A program made the position numbers and the translations under genes. Below, one piece after another: positions 48,625-56,921 of a DNA stretch of 64,000 nt (position 1 is the stretch's first letter; every line of letters begins with the position of its first letter). Below the pieces are notes generated by a model. That model did no database searches, had not been told where the DNA came from, and was given only the letters and a program-made list of their open reading frames with translations. The stretch comes from Rhizobium gallicum bv. gallicum R602sp (GTDB taxonomy: Bacteria; Pseudomonadota; Alphaproteobacteria; Rhizobiales; Rhizobiaceae): the NCBI RefSeq assembly GCF_000816845.1, contig NZ_CP006880.1:744001-808000 (forward strand), written 5' to 3'.

Positions 48625-49686
48625 TTAGCTGGCCTTGCTGCCGATGGACGGGCTGAAGACCATCAGGCTCAGGATTTCGAACAAGACCTGGGCGCCGGCA
48701 TGGGCGGTGTTCGTCGTCGCGTCATATTGCGGGGCTACCTCGACAACATCTCCGCCAACAAGATTGATCCCTTTCAGGCCGCGGATCAATTGCAGAACTT
48801 CCCGCGTCGTCAAGCCGCCGACTTCGGGCGTGCCGGTGCCGGGCGCAAAGCTCGGGTCGAGGCTGTCGACGTCGAAGGAGAGATATGTCGGCGCATTGCC
48901 GACGACTTGCTTTGCCCTCTCGATGATCGCGGACATTCCCATCCCGGTCACCTCCTCGGCGTGGATCACGGTCATTCCGGATTCGTAGGAAAACTCCCAG
49001 AGATATTCTGCCGAACCGCGAATGCCGATCTGCACTGTGCGTGTCGGATCGAGCACGCCGTCAAGAACGGCATTGCGGAATGGACCGCCGTGGTGGAATT
49101 TTGTCTGGTCGAAGGCGCCGCCGGTATCACAATGCGCATCGATGTGGATCAGGCCGACCGGCTGCTTCTTGCCGAGGGCCTTGAGGATCGGGTGTGTTAT
49201 CGAGTGATCGCCGCCGACGCAAAGCGGTGCGACGCCTGCCTCGACGATCTGGCCGATGCGTTTTTCGATGTCGTCATGGCTGAGCTCCAGCCGGTAACGG
49301 CTTTGGAAGGGCACGTCGCCGATATCGGCTGCGCGCAAATCAAACAGCGGCGCCGTGCCCAGCACATGGTTATAAGGACCAATGCGCTCGATTGCGCGCA
49401 GTGCCCGCGGTCCGAAGCGCGATCCCGGGCGGTTGGTGACGCCGAGATCCATCGGAACGCCGGTGATTGCAACCTGCAGATTGCCGAAATCCGGCTCGTC
49501 GGCGGCAACCTGCATATAGGGTGCGCTGAGGAATGTCGGAACGCCGGCATAAGGCGCAAGGCGCGTGCCGGTTTTTGAAAAGATCTTGTCGGCTACCTTG
49601 CGAAAGTCGGGATCGAATATCTCACCGCCGTGGTTGTTGGCAAATTTTGCGCGCAGTTCTTCGAGCTTCGTCTGATTCCAGACCAT
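48625..49686 (-). CDS. agmatinase-family ureohydrolase
   Basis: 353 residues; agmatinases are about 300-320, the surplus being an N-terminal extension of about 55 residues. All Mn2+ ligands are present: CVGGDHS (His), HIDAHCDTGG (Asp, His, Asp) and SFDVDSLDP (two Asp). The enzyme releases urea from agmatine or a related guanidino compound (guanidinobutyrate and guanidine hydrolases share the fold). First gene upstream of a polyamine-type importer and divergent from a LysR regulator, so imported guanidino substrate feeding this enzyme is the simplest reading. Confidence 0.87.
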   Translation of the reverse strand: MVWNQTKLEELRAKFANNHGGEIFDPDFRKVADKIFSKTGTRLAPYAGVPTFLSAPYMQVAADEPDFGNLQVAITGVPMDLGVTNRPGSRFGPRALRAIERIGPYNHVLGTAPLFDLRAADIGDVPFQSRYRLELSHDDIEKRIGQIVEAGVAPLCVGGDHSITHPILKALGKKQPVGLIHIDAHCDTGGAFDQTKFHHGGPFRNAVLDGVLDPTRTVQIGIRGSAEYLWEFSYESGMTVIHAEEVTGMGMSAIIERAKQVVGNAPTYLSFDVDSLDPSFAPGTGTPEVGGLTTREVLQLIRGLKGINLVGGDVVEVAPQYDATTNTAHAGAQVLFEILSLMVFSPSIGSKAS

Positions 49687-49853
49687 TCCGGTTCACCTCT
49701 TGTCTTTAACGGCGGGGAAGCGGAACCTTGCTGCGGCATCACGTCATTCCCCTCGTCGTTCTTGCTTTTTCTGCATTACCCAACAAAACGGTTGGAAATG
49801 CAACTCACATTGTTATAGCAGTAAGCGTGAGATTTATTCACATACAGGTAGCC

Positions 49854-50885
49854 ATGTTCAACCGACTGCCGCCTCTGAATTCTCTGCGTGCTTTCGAGGC
49901 AGCTGCCCGCCGGGGCTCGGTCTCGGCGGCTGCGCGCGAGCTCAATGTTACCCATGGTGCCGTCAGCCATCAGATCAAGGCGCTGGAGGCGGTCTTCGGC
50001 ACGCCGCTCTTTGAGCGCAATGGCAAACGCCTGAAGCTTACGCCGCAGGCTGCCCTGCTATTGCCGGCTCTGACACATGCATTCGAGAACATTGCGGCGG
50101 CAACGGCCCTGGTGACCCGTCCGTCGACAAGCGGGAGCCTTAGAATTTCATGCGTTCCGGCTTTGCTGTCCTTCTGGCTGATTCCGCGCATGCACCAGTT
50201 TAGCGAACAGTTCCCCGATATCAGCCTGACGCTCGTCGCCTCCAATGATCCTGAGCTGCTTTACTCGCCGGATATCGATGTCTGTATTCTCTATGGTGAT
50301 GGGACCTGGCTGGACTGCTGGGCGCGTCTTTGGAGCAACCTGCAGCTTTTTCCGGTCGTCAGCCCAACATTGATGAACAGCCGGGCAGTGCGTTCGGTGC
50401 GCGATCTGCGCGACCATGTTCTGCTTCACGGCGACGATGGACGCGAATGGAACACGTGGCTGGCGGCAGCTGACGCGCTGGACATGCCGCGGGGCAGGCA
50501 GCACTTCATGAGCGATGCTCGGCTTTCGACGGAGGCGGCCTTGAGCGGGCAGGGGGTCGCACTTGGCGATACGATTACGGCCGGTAGCCTGATAGCTCAA
50601 GGCGAACTCGTCGTCCCCTTCGATCTCTCCGTTCCGGCCAGTGACGCCTTTTATGTTGCCTGCCGACACGAAGTGCGCTCCGCGCCGATCGTCAAGGTCT
50701 TTGTCGACTGGTTCTTCTCAGCGCTGGAAAGCGACCGCGGAGCAGAACCGCAGGCGTCGGCCCGCCGTGCGATCCGCGGGCGAGGACGCGTTGACGCCTT
50801 GGCGGGGTCGGCTGAAAGCTTCACGCCTGTCTCCCGCGCCCGCGCTGCGGCACAACGGCCCGTCAAGCGCCGTTTGAAATCCTGA
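49854..50885 (+). CDS. LysR-family regulator, GcvA-like
   Basis: 343 residues from ATG 49854 (FNRLPPLNSLRAFEAAARRG), the conserved start of GcvA-type LysR proteins; frame extension to 49728 is ignored. HTH at about 8-65 (SVSAAARELNVTHGAVSHQI), effector domain 95-295, then an unusual basic tail of about 45 residues. It is divergent from the ureohydrolase-ABC operon with a 167-nt intergenic region containing CTCAC-N18-GTGAG (49804-49831), a possible but weak operator. Followed by an aminotransferase gene. Confidence 0.86.
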   Translation: MFNRLPPLNSLRAFEAAARRGSVSAAARELNVTHGAVSHQIKALEAVFGTPLFERNGKRLKLTPQAALLLPALTHAFENIAAATALVTRPSTSGSLRISCVPALLSFWLIPRMHQFSEQFPDISLTLVASNDPELLYSPDIDVCILYGDGTWLDCWARLWSNLQLFPVVSPTLMNSRAVRSVRDLRDHVLLHGDDGREWNTWLAAADALDMPRGRQHFMSDARLSTEAALSGQGVALGDTITAGSLIAQGELVVPFDLSVPASDAFYVACRHEVRSAPIVKVFVDWFFSALESDRGAEPQASARRAIRGRGRVDALAGSAESFTPVSRARAAAQRPVKRRLKS

Positions 50886-50910
50886 TCGATCTCTGAAGGA
50901 AAGCCCTGGA

Positions 50911-52074
50911 ATGCCGCTTGCTCATCCAAATCCGCTGATCGCCCGTCTGTCGCCGCCGCCCATTCCTTCCGTACTTGCCTGGGCGGGTGACTATGATGGT
51001 GCCAAGGGGCCGCTGATTGATCTGTCCCAAGCTGTACCCGGCTATCCGGCGCATCCCGAGATGCTGCGGTTCCTCGGCGAGGCGGCCGCCTCTCCGGCCA
51101 TGACCAGCTATGGGGCGATCGAGGGGGAGGAGGTGCTCAGGAAGGCTTATGCGACACATGTGTCGGCCGTCTATGGCGCGAGCGTTTCTGCCGCCAACAT
51201 CCATATTACCTCCGGTTGCAACCAGGCCTTCATGTGCAGCACCATCGCGCTTGCCAAGGCGGGCGAGACGATGGCGCTCACCAATCCCTTCTATTTCAAC
51301 CACGAAACTACGCTTTCGATGCTGGGGATCGGACGTGTTCTCGTCGATTGCGATGCCGCAAAAGGCTTCCTGCCGAGCCTGGTATCGGCAGAAGAGGCCC
51401 TGTTGTCGGGAGCGCGTGGCCTTGCGGTCGTTTCGCCGAACAATCCGACCGGTGCTGTCTATCCGCCGGCGCTGCTTCGCGAACTCTTTCAGCTCTGCCA
51501 AAAATATGGGGCATGGCTGATCCTGGACGAAACCTATCGGGACTTTCTGCCAACCGATGCCGGAGCGCCGCACGACCTGCTCTCCATCGAGGGCTGGGAA
51601 GAAACGCTCATCCTCCTCTACAGTTTTTCCAAATCCTTCTGTATTCCGGGACATCGATTGGGGGCGATCACAGCAGGTCCGCGCATTGTCGGCGAGATCA
51701 CCAAGATCATGGACAACATGCAGATCTGCGCCCCGCGGGCGGCTCAGGTCGCCGTAGCGGCAGCGCTTCCGATCCTGGCGGAATGGCGCGTAGCAAATCG
51801 GTTGGAGATCTCCCGCCGCGCCGATGCGCTCAAAGCGGTCATGGCAGCAACGGACGGCTGGTCGATCGCCGCCGTCGGCGCCTACTTTGCCTTCATCCGG
51901 CATCCTTACGGCAACACACCTTCCGCCGAGGTGGCGGAAAGGCTGGCGAAGGATGCTGGAGTGATCTGTATCCCCGGAAGTTATTTCGGCGAGGGACAGG
52001 AGAATTATCTCCGGCTCGCCTTCGCCAATGCCGATGTTGGCGTGATCTCGCAGTTGCGCGGCCGTCTGCGATAG
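50911..52074 (+). CDS. PLP-dependent aminotransferase, class I/II
   Basis: 387 residues, fold-type I. Signature residues: VSPNNPTGAVY, LDETYRDF and the Schiff-base lysine K241 in YSFSKSFCIPGHRLG. No DNA-binding domain. A GAAGGA ribosome binding site precedes the ATG, 25 nt after the LysR stop, so both may be co-transcribed. It could handle an amine or amino acid arising from the neighbouring ureohydrolase route; the specificity is not evident from sequence. Confidence 0.85.
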   Translation: MPLAHPNPLIARLSPPPIPSVLAWAGDYDGAKGPLIDLSQAVPGYPAHPEMLRFLGEAAASPAMTSYGAIEGEEVLRKAYATHVSAVYGASVSAANIHITSGCNQAFMCSTIALAKAGETMALTNPFYFNHETTLSMLGIGRVLVDCDAAKGFLPSLVSAEEALLSGARGLAVVSPNNPTGAVYPPALLRELFQLCQKYGAWLILDETYRDFLPTDAGAPHDLLSIEGWEETLILLYSFSKSFCIPGHRLGAITAGPRIVGEITKIMDNMQICAPRAAQVAVAAALPILAEWRVANRLEISRRADALKAVMAATDGWSIAAVGAYFAFIRHPYGNTPSAEVAERLAKDAGVICIPGSYFGEGQENYLRLAFANADVGVISQLRGRLR

Positions 52075-52141
52075 GCGGCTTCCGCGCAATTTTGTGATAG
52101 TCTCGCCCCGACGGTCCGATGGAGTAGGGGAGAGGGCACCG

Positions 52142-53089
52142 ATGAGGGGCTCCATAGGGAAGGCAGCTGAAAGACTTGCGCCGATCGCAGCTGCGTTCAT
52201 TGCCACTTTTTCTGGCAGCCACCGTGCGCATTCCCAGCCCGAATGGAGTGCCGCGCCGCCGGCATGCCTTTATTCTCTAGAGGCTTCCGCAATCGGGCCG
52301 GCCCTTTGCGTTAGAAAGGAGAGCTTCAGCGCCGACATCTGCACGGCCATCGATCATTTTGCGCGTGCTAACCGACTTCCTCCTGATTATTTTGCACGGC
52401 TCATCTGGCGGGAAAGCCGTTTCCGCCCCGATGCGCTAAGTCCGAAAGGCGCTGAAGGAATCGCCCAATTCATGCCGGGCACTGCCAAGCTGCGCGGCTT
52501 GGAAAACAGTTATGATGCGCTGAGTGCGCTGCAGGCATCGGCGGCCTATCTTAATGAACTGCGTAACCGATTCGGTAACCTGGGGCTTGCGGCGGCAGCC
52601 TATAATGCCGGCGAAAACGGTCTTTCGTCATTCCTCGAACATGGCACGTTGCCTTTCGAAACACGAAGCTATGTCACGGCGATAACCGCACACAGCGTTG
52701 AAGAATGGAAAAAAAGCCCGCCCGAGAAAGCGGCACGTGAACTCGACAAGGACAAGACCTTCCTGGAGGCTTGCACCGCTCTTGCCGAAAGCCGCCGTTT
52801 AAAAAATGCGCCTTGGCAGCCCGAAGGCGAGTGGGCGCCTTGGGGCGCGCAACTCGCCGCGCACTTCGATCCTGCAGCGGCACGCAGTCTTTTCCTCGAA
52901 GACGTTCGCAAGTTGCCGGCGCCTCTGAACGCCGAGAAACCGCTGATTTTACGCCAGCGTGACCGCAGCTTCGGTTACCGGCCGCGATATGTCGCTCGCG
53001 CTGCCCGTCAAACGAGGACGGAGGCAAATCAGGTCTGCACCGAGGTGCGCAAGCGCGGCGGCGTCTGCCTGGTATTCAAGAATGAATAA
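52142..53089 (+). CDS. lytic transglycosylase, SLT domain
   Basis: 315 residues from ATG 52142 with GGGGAGAGG upstream. An N-terminal hydrophobic stretch (about 12-25) looks like a signal peptide. The SLT domain covers about 78-190: catalytic E91 in LIWRESRFRPDALSPKGAEG, then IAQFMPGTA and AAAYNAGENG. It cleaves peptidoglycan glycan strands to 1,6-anhydro ends in the periplasm. The basic C-terminal part has no recognised domain. It stands alone between the aminotransferase and the convergent homogentisate operon. Confidence 0.88.
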   Translation: MRGSIGKAAERLAPIAAAFIATFSGSHRAHSQPEWSAAPPACLYSLEASAIGPALCVRKESFSADICTAIDHFARANRLPPDYFARLIWRESRFRPDALSPKGAEGIAQFMPGTAKLRGLENSYDALSALQASAAYLNELRNRFGNLGLAAAAYNAGENGLSSFLEHGTLPFETRSYVTAITAHSVEEWKKSPPEKAARELDKDKTFLEACTALAESRRLKNAPWQPEGEWAPWGAQLAAHFDPAAARSLFLEDVRKLPAPLNAEKPLILRQRDRSFGYRPRYVARAARQTRTEANQVCTEVRKRGGVCLVFKNE

Positions 53090-53098
53090 GTGCTTCTT

Positions 53099-53758
53099 CT
53101 AGTTGGCCGAAGAATTCGAGGCCGCCGCCCGATCGGGATGAGCCGCAGCAAACGCAGGCAGCCTTTCGCATTTCTCTGCGATGGCCGTCGCGCGCGGGAA
53201 GGCAGAAAGATCGACGTTCCATCGCCGAGCATTGTAGAACTGCGGCACGAGGCAAAGGTCGGCCATGGTGGGCTGATCTGCGTGGCAGAACTCACCAGAT
53301 TCCGGCGCCTTCAACATACGCTCAAAGGCGCCAAGACCCTCGCGGATGAATTTGCCCATCCATGCCAGCCGGGCAGCGTTCGGATCGTCCGATTGCTGCA
53401 TGACGTGGGAAACGACGCTCAGATTGCAGATAGGATGAATGTCCATTGCGATGGCATAGGAAAGCGCCCTGACGCGCTGGCGACCCAAAGCATCCGAGGG
53501 CAGCAGGCCTGCGTTCGGCCGCGTTTCCGAAAGATACTCGATGATGGCGAGCGACTGCGTCAGCATCTCGTCGTCGATGGCAAGCACGGGAACTAGACCC
53601 TGGGGATTTCGCTCGAGATGAGCCGCCTGCTTGTGTTGGCTTGCCAGGAGATCGACGGGAACCGACCGATAAGGGATTGCCAGCATGTTGAGTGCAATCC
53701 GGACGCGATAGCTTGCCGAAGAGCGCCAGTAATCGAAAAGAACGGTATCGCTGGCCAT
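53099..53758 (-). CDS. maiA: maleylacetoacetate isomerase (zeta-class GST)
   Basis: 219 residues from ATG 53758 (GTGAGG eight bases upstream; a start at 53770 would overlap the preceding gene). Zeta-class signature YWRSSASYRVRIALN with the SSAS glutathione site at the N terminus, and NPQGLVPVL. Isomerises maleylacetoacetate to fumarylacetoacetate, the step between the products of the two neighbouring genes. Third in the hmgA operon, 8 nt after the fumarylacetoacetase gene. Confidence 0.92.
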   Translation of the reverse strand: MASDTVLFDYWRSSASYRVRIALNMLAIPYRSVPVDLLASQHKQAAHLERNPQGLVPVLAIDDEMLTQSLAIIEYLSETRPNAGLLPSDALGRQRVRALSYAIAMDIHPICNLSVVSHVMQQSDDPNAARLAWMGKFIREGLGAFERMLKAPESGEFCHADQPTMADLCLVPQFYNARRWNVDLSAFPRATAIAEKCERLPAFAAAHPDRAAASNSSAN

Positions 53759-53766
53759 GTCTGACC

Positions 53767-54783
53767 TCACTGCCTTTCGTATCTCGCAACGACCTGCTCG
53801 ATGGCTCCGAAGATCGAGCGCCCGTGCGCATCCTTCATCTCGATGCGGACGGTATCGCCGAACCTCATGAAGGGTGTTGCGGCCGCGCCGGTCTCGATCG
53901 TTTCGATCATGCGGATCTCAGCGATGCAGGAATAGCCGGCGCCGCCTTGCGAAATCGGTTTACCCGGCCCGTCCTCCAGCTTGTTGGAGACCGTCCCGGA
54001 GCCGATGATGGTGCCGGCGCCAAGCGGTCGGGTCTTGGCAGCGTGGGCGATAAGCTTACCGAAATCGAAGGTCATGTCGATACCGGCATTAGCGCGCCCG
54101 AAGGGCTGGCCGTTGAGGTCGACGAGGAGCGGCAGATGCAGCTTGCCGCCATGCCAGGCATCACCAAGCTCGTCTATGGTTACCGCAACCGGCGAGAATG
54201 CAGAGGAGGGTTTTGACTGGAAGAATCCGAAACCTTTTGCAAGTTCGGCCGGGATCAAGCCGCGCAGGGAAACATCGTTGACGATCATGACGAGCCGGAT
54301 GGCGCTGCGCGCTTCGTCGATGGTGGAGCCCATTGGCACGTCATCGACGATGACGGCGATCTCCGCTTCCATGTCGATACCATAGGACTCGTCCGCCATC
54401 AAAATGGCGTCGCGTGGCCCTAGAAAGCTGTCGGAGCCACCTTGATACATCAATGGCTCGGCCCAGAAGGTTGCCGGCATCTCGGCGTTGCGCGCCTTGC
54501 GAACCAGCTCGACGTGGTTGACGTAAGCTGAACCATCCGCCCATTGATAAGCGCGCGGGAGCGGCGATGCGGCATCGTGCTCGTGAAAACGCATGGCTGG
54601 CTGCGCGCCGGTTTCCAGACCCTCCGCAACGGCTGCTAGGCGTGGCGCGGCGTGTGCCCAGTCGTCGAGCGCGGCCTGAAGCGTCCGCGCGATATGGCCG
54701 ACTTCGGAGCATTGGCTGAGGTCTTTGGAAACGACGACAAGGCGGCCGTCACGGGTGGAGTCCTTGAGGGTTGCAAGCTTCAT
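53767..54783 (-). CDS. fahA: fumarylacetoacetate hydrolase
   Basis: 338 residues, FAH family. The metal site is seen in YGIDMEAEIAVIVDD (two Glu) and VMIVNDVSLRGLIP (Asp), and the substrate-pocket segment FGFFQSKPSSAFSPVAVT is typical of the true fumarylacetoacetases found beside hmgA. It yields fumarate and acetoacetate, finishing tyrosine breakdown. Second gene in the hmgA-fahA-maiA operon. Symbol is descriptive. Confidence 0.9.
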   Translation of the reverse strand: MKLATLKDSTRDGRLVVVSKDLSQCSEVGHIARTLQAALDDWAHAAPRLAAVAEGLETGAQPAMRFHEHDAASPLPRAYQWADGSAYVNHVELVRKARNAEMPATFWAEPLMYQGGSDSFLGPRDAILMADESYGIDMEAEIAVIVDDVPMGSTIDEARSAIRLVMIVNDVSLRGLIPAELAKGFGFFQSKPSSAFSPVAVTIDELGDAWHGGKLHLPLLVDLNGQPFGRANAGIDMTFDFGKLIAHAAKTRPLGAGTIIGSGTVSNKLEDGPGKPISQGGAGYSCIAEIRMIETIETGAAATPFMRFGDTVRIEMKDAHGRSIFGAIEQVVARYERQ

Positions 54784-54822
54784 GCGTTTGAGTTCCGTTT
54801 CTTGAGTAGCCGGTAAGCGGCT

Positions 54823-56178
54823 TCACTTGATGCCGGGTGTTCCGTCGAATTTGCGCTCCAGGCCGTCCCAGCATTCGAGATAGTTATCTTGCAGGGTCTC
54901 AAGCTCGGCTGCGTATCGTGTCAGTTGCTGCGGATAGCGGGTCTCGAACATGAAGGCCATCGTCTGGTCGAGCTTCACGGGTTGCAGATCGACGCTGGAT
55001 GCCTTTTCGAAGCCCATGGCGTCCGGCCCATGCGGCAGCATCATGTTGTGCAGGCTCATCCCCCCCGGCACGAAACCCTCCGCCTTGGCATCGTATTGAC
55101 CATGGATGAGCCCCATGAACTCGCTCATGATGTTACGGTGGTACCAGGGCGGACGAAAGGTATGTTCTGCCACCAGCCATCGCGGCGGAAAGATGACGAA
55201 ATCGACATTGGCCGTCCCTTCTTCGCCCGAAGGCGCCGTCAGCACAGTAAAAATCGAGGGATCCGGATGGTCGAAGAGGATTGCGCCGACGGGTGCGAAA
55301 GTGCGCAGATCATACTTGAACGGCGCATAGTTGCCGTGCCAGGCCACGACGTCGAGTGGCGAATGGCCGATTTCTGTCGCATAGAACTTGCCGCACCATT
55401 TGACGTGGAGACGGCACGGGATTTCCTTGTCCTCGTAGGCGGCCGCCGGCGTCTTGAAGTCGCGCGGGTTGGCAAGGCAATTGGCGCCTATCGGTCCGCG
55501 ATCTGGCAGCGTGAACTTGGCGCCATAGTTCTCGCAAATATAACCGCGCCACTCGGCGCCCTCGCCGAGGCGCGTTACCTTGAACATCATGCCGCGGGGA
55601 ATAAGGCAGATCTCCAAAGGCTCGACGTCGATGATGCCCATTTCGGTGAACACGCGGATGGCGCCAAGCTGCGGCACGACCAGTAATTCTCCATCAGCAT
55701 CGAAGAAATAGTCATCAACCATGTCCCCATTGAAGACATAGGCATGGGCCGCCATGCCGGTCTGGGTCATGACATCGCCGGCCGCCGTCATCGTGCGGAT
55801 GCCGGCGAGGAAGCTGAGTTCTTCCGCCGGTGCCGGGATCGGGTTCCAACGCAGCTGGCTGAGCGGCAGCGAATGATCATCGAGACAGGGTGCTGATTTC
55901 CAGAAGGGATAACTGGCGTTGGAAAAACGGCCTGTATGGCGCACGCTCGGGCGAATGCGGTAGAGCCAGGACCGTTCGTTGGTGCCGCGCGGCGCGGTGA
56001 AAGGCGAGCCTGACAGTTGTTCGGCATAGAGCCCGTAATTGCATTTCTGCGGACTGTTCTGGCCCTGCGGCAGCGCACCGGGCAAGGATTCCGTCTCGAA
56101 ATCATTGCCAAAGCCCGGCATGTATTGCGGATTGTTGACGACGGCATCGGCAGCCGTGCTCCTCGTCTTGTCCAGCAT
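54823..56178 (-). CDS. hmgA: homogentisate 1,2-dioxygenase
   Basis: 451 residues from ATG 56178, chosen for GAGGAGGTG upstream and because the next residues run into the conserved [18 protein letters not shown]; a longer frame to 56313 would run through the divergent promoter. Fe(II) ligands lie in the C-terminal cupin ([18 protein letters not shown] and the later HGPD). It opens the ring of homogentisate to maleylacetoacetate. First gene of the operon; divergent from a MarR regulator. Confidence 0.95.
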   Translation of the reverse strand: MLDKTRSTAADAVVNNPQYMPGFGNDFETESLPGALPQGQNSPQKCNYGLYAEQLSGSPFTAPRGTNERSWLYRIRPSVRHTGRFSNASYPFWKSAPCLDDHSLPLSQLRWNPIPAPAEELSFLAGIRTMTAAGDVMTQTGMAAHAYVFNGDMVDDYFFDADGELLVVPQLGAIRVFTEMGIIDVEPLEICLIPRGMMFKVTRLGEGAEWRGYICENYGAKFTLPDRGPIGANCLANPRDFKTPAAAYEDKEIPCRLHVKWCGKFYATEIGHSPLDVVAWHGNYAPFKYDLRTFAPVGAILFDHPDPSIFTVLTAPSGEEGTANVDFVIFPPRWLVAEHTFRPPWYHRNIMSEFMGLIHGQYDAKAEGFVPGGMSLHNMMLPHGPDAMGFEKASSVDLQPVKLDQTMAFMFETRYPQQLTRYAAELETLQDNYLECWDGLERKFDGTPGIK

Positions 56179-56203
56179 CGCTTGCACCTCCTCTGCAGAT
56201 ATG

Positions 56204-56236
56204 GTTACAAACGTAACTGTCGATTTTGTAACTATC
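56204..56236. promoter_or_regulatory. GTTAC/GTAAC operator-like repeats between hmgA and marR
   Basis: GTTAC-N4-GTAAC (56204-56217) is an inverted repeat; GTAACTGTC at 56213-56221 recurs as GTAACTATC at 56228-56236, 15 bp on. The three half sites fill most of the 67-nt divergent region, as expected for a MarR dimer controlling both genes. Confidence 0.55.
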
Positions 56237-56245
56237 AAGGAAGCC

Positions 56246-56695
56246 ATGAATAACGGCGAGTTCGACCTCGAGCAGTTCCTGCCGTTTCGCCTCAATCGCG
56301 CCGCGGAGTTCATCGCGCTGCGTTTTGCAGCCGCCTACAAGGCCAAGTATGGCCTGACGCGGCCGGAGTGGCGCACGTTGGCAGCACTTGGGAGTTCGGG
56401 GCGTATGACGGCAAAGGAGATCGGCGTTCATTCGACTATGCACAAGACCAAGGTCAGCCGGGCGGTTTTCTCACTTGAGAGACGCCGCTGGCTGAAGCGG
56501 ACGCAGCACGAAGACGACCGCCGCCTCGAATATCTCGAGTTGACGGCTGCCGGAAGCACTGCCTATGGCGAGCTGACGATGCTCGCCGTTAACTATTCGG
56601 CGGAAGTAGCGTTCCTTCTTGGCGAGGACGGCCTAAAGGCGCTTTCCTCCGGCTTGAGTGCTGTGGAGGCTGCCATGGTGACACGACGCAGTTAG
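56246..56695 (+). CDS. MarR-family regulator of homogentisate degradation
   Basis: 149 residues from ATG 56246; upstream frame is antisense to hmgA. Winged helix at about 33-100 ([20 protein letters not shown], wing around [12 protein letters not shown]). Divergent from hmgA with operator-like repeats in between, so it most likely represses hmgA-fahA-maiA until homogentisate or a related aromatic acid accumulates. In pseudomonads the analogous regulator is IclR-type, so this is a different solution. Confidence 0.85.
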   Translation: MNNGEFDLEQFLPFRLNRAAEFIALRFAAAYKAKYGLTRPEWRTLAALGSSGRMTAKEIGVHSTMHKTKVSRAVFSLERRRWLKRTQHEDDRRLEYLELTAAGSTAYGELTMLAVNYSAEVAFLLGEDGLKALSSGLSAVEAAMVTRRS

Positions 56696-56714
56696 CTCCT
56701 ATGGGCGCGAGCGT

Positions 56715-56750
56715 GAAGAGCCGCAGGTTCAAATCCCGCCCCCGCAACCA
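56715..56750 (+). tRNA. degenerate 3' fragment of an initiator tRNA
   Basis: GCAGGTTCAAATCC (56723-56736) followed by GCCCCCGCAACCA (56738-56750) corresponds to the T arm, acceptor strand and CCA of bacterial tRNA-fMet; GAAG at 56715 matches the 3' side of the anticodon arm region. The 5' half is absent. The T stem has one A-C mismatch, so it is a relic, not a functional tRNA. Such 3' pieces are left as attachment-site copies by tRNA-targeting integrases. Confidence 0.6.
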
Positions 56751-56921
56751 CGCTACAGTATCCCACAATAGCCCAAAACTGCGCTCCACCACGCCAGAGC
56801 ACTGCGATCAGACGCTAAATCCCCGAAATGGACGTGTGCGCTTGTCGCCATCAGCAACAAGCGCACACCAAGCGAGCCACGAACTCGCTGCCGACGAAGG
56901 CGGGACGGCCGCCGCCGTCGG

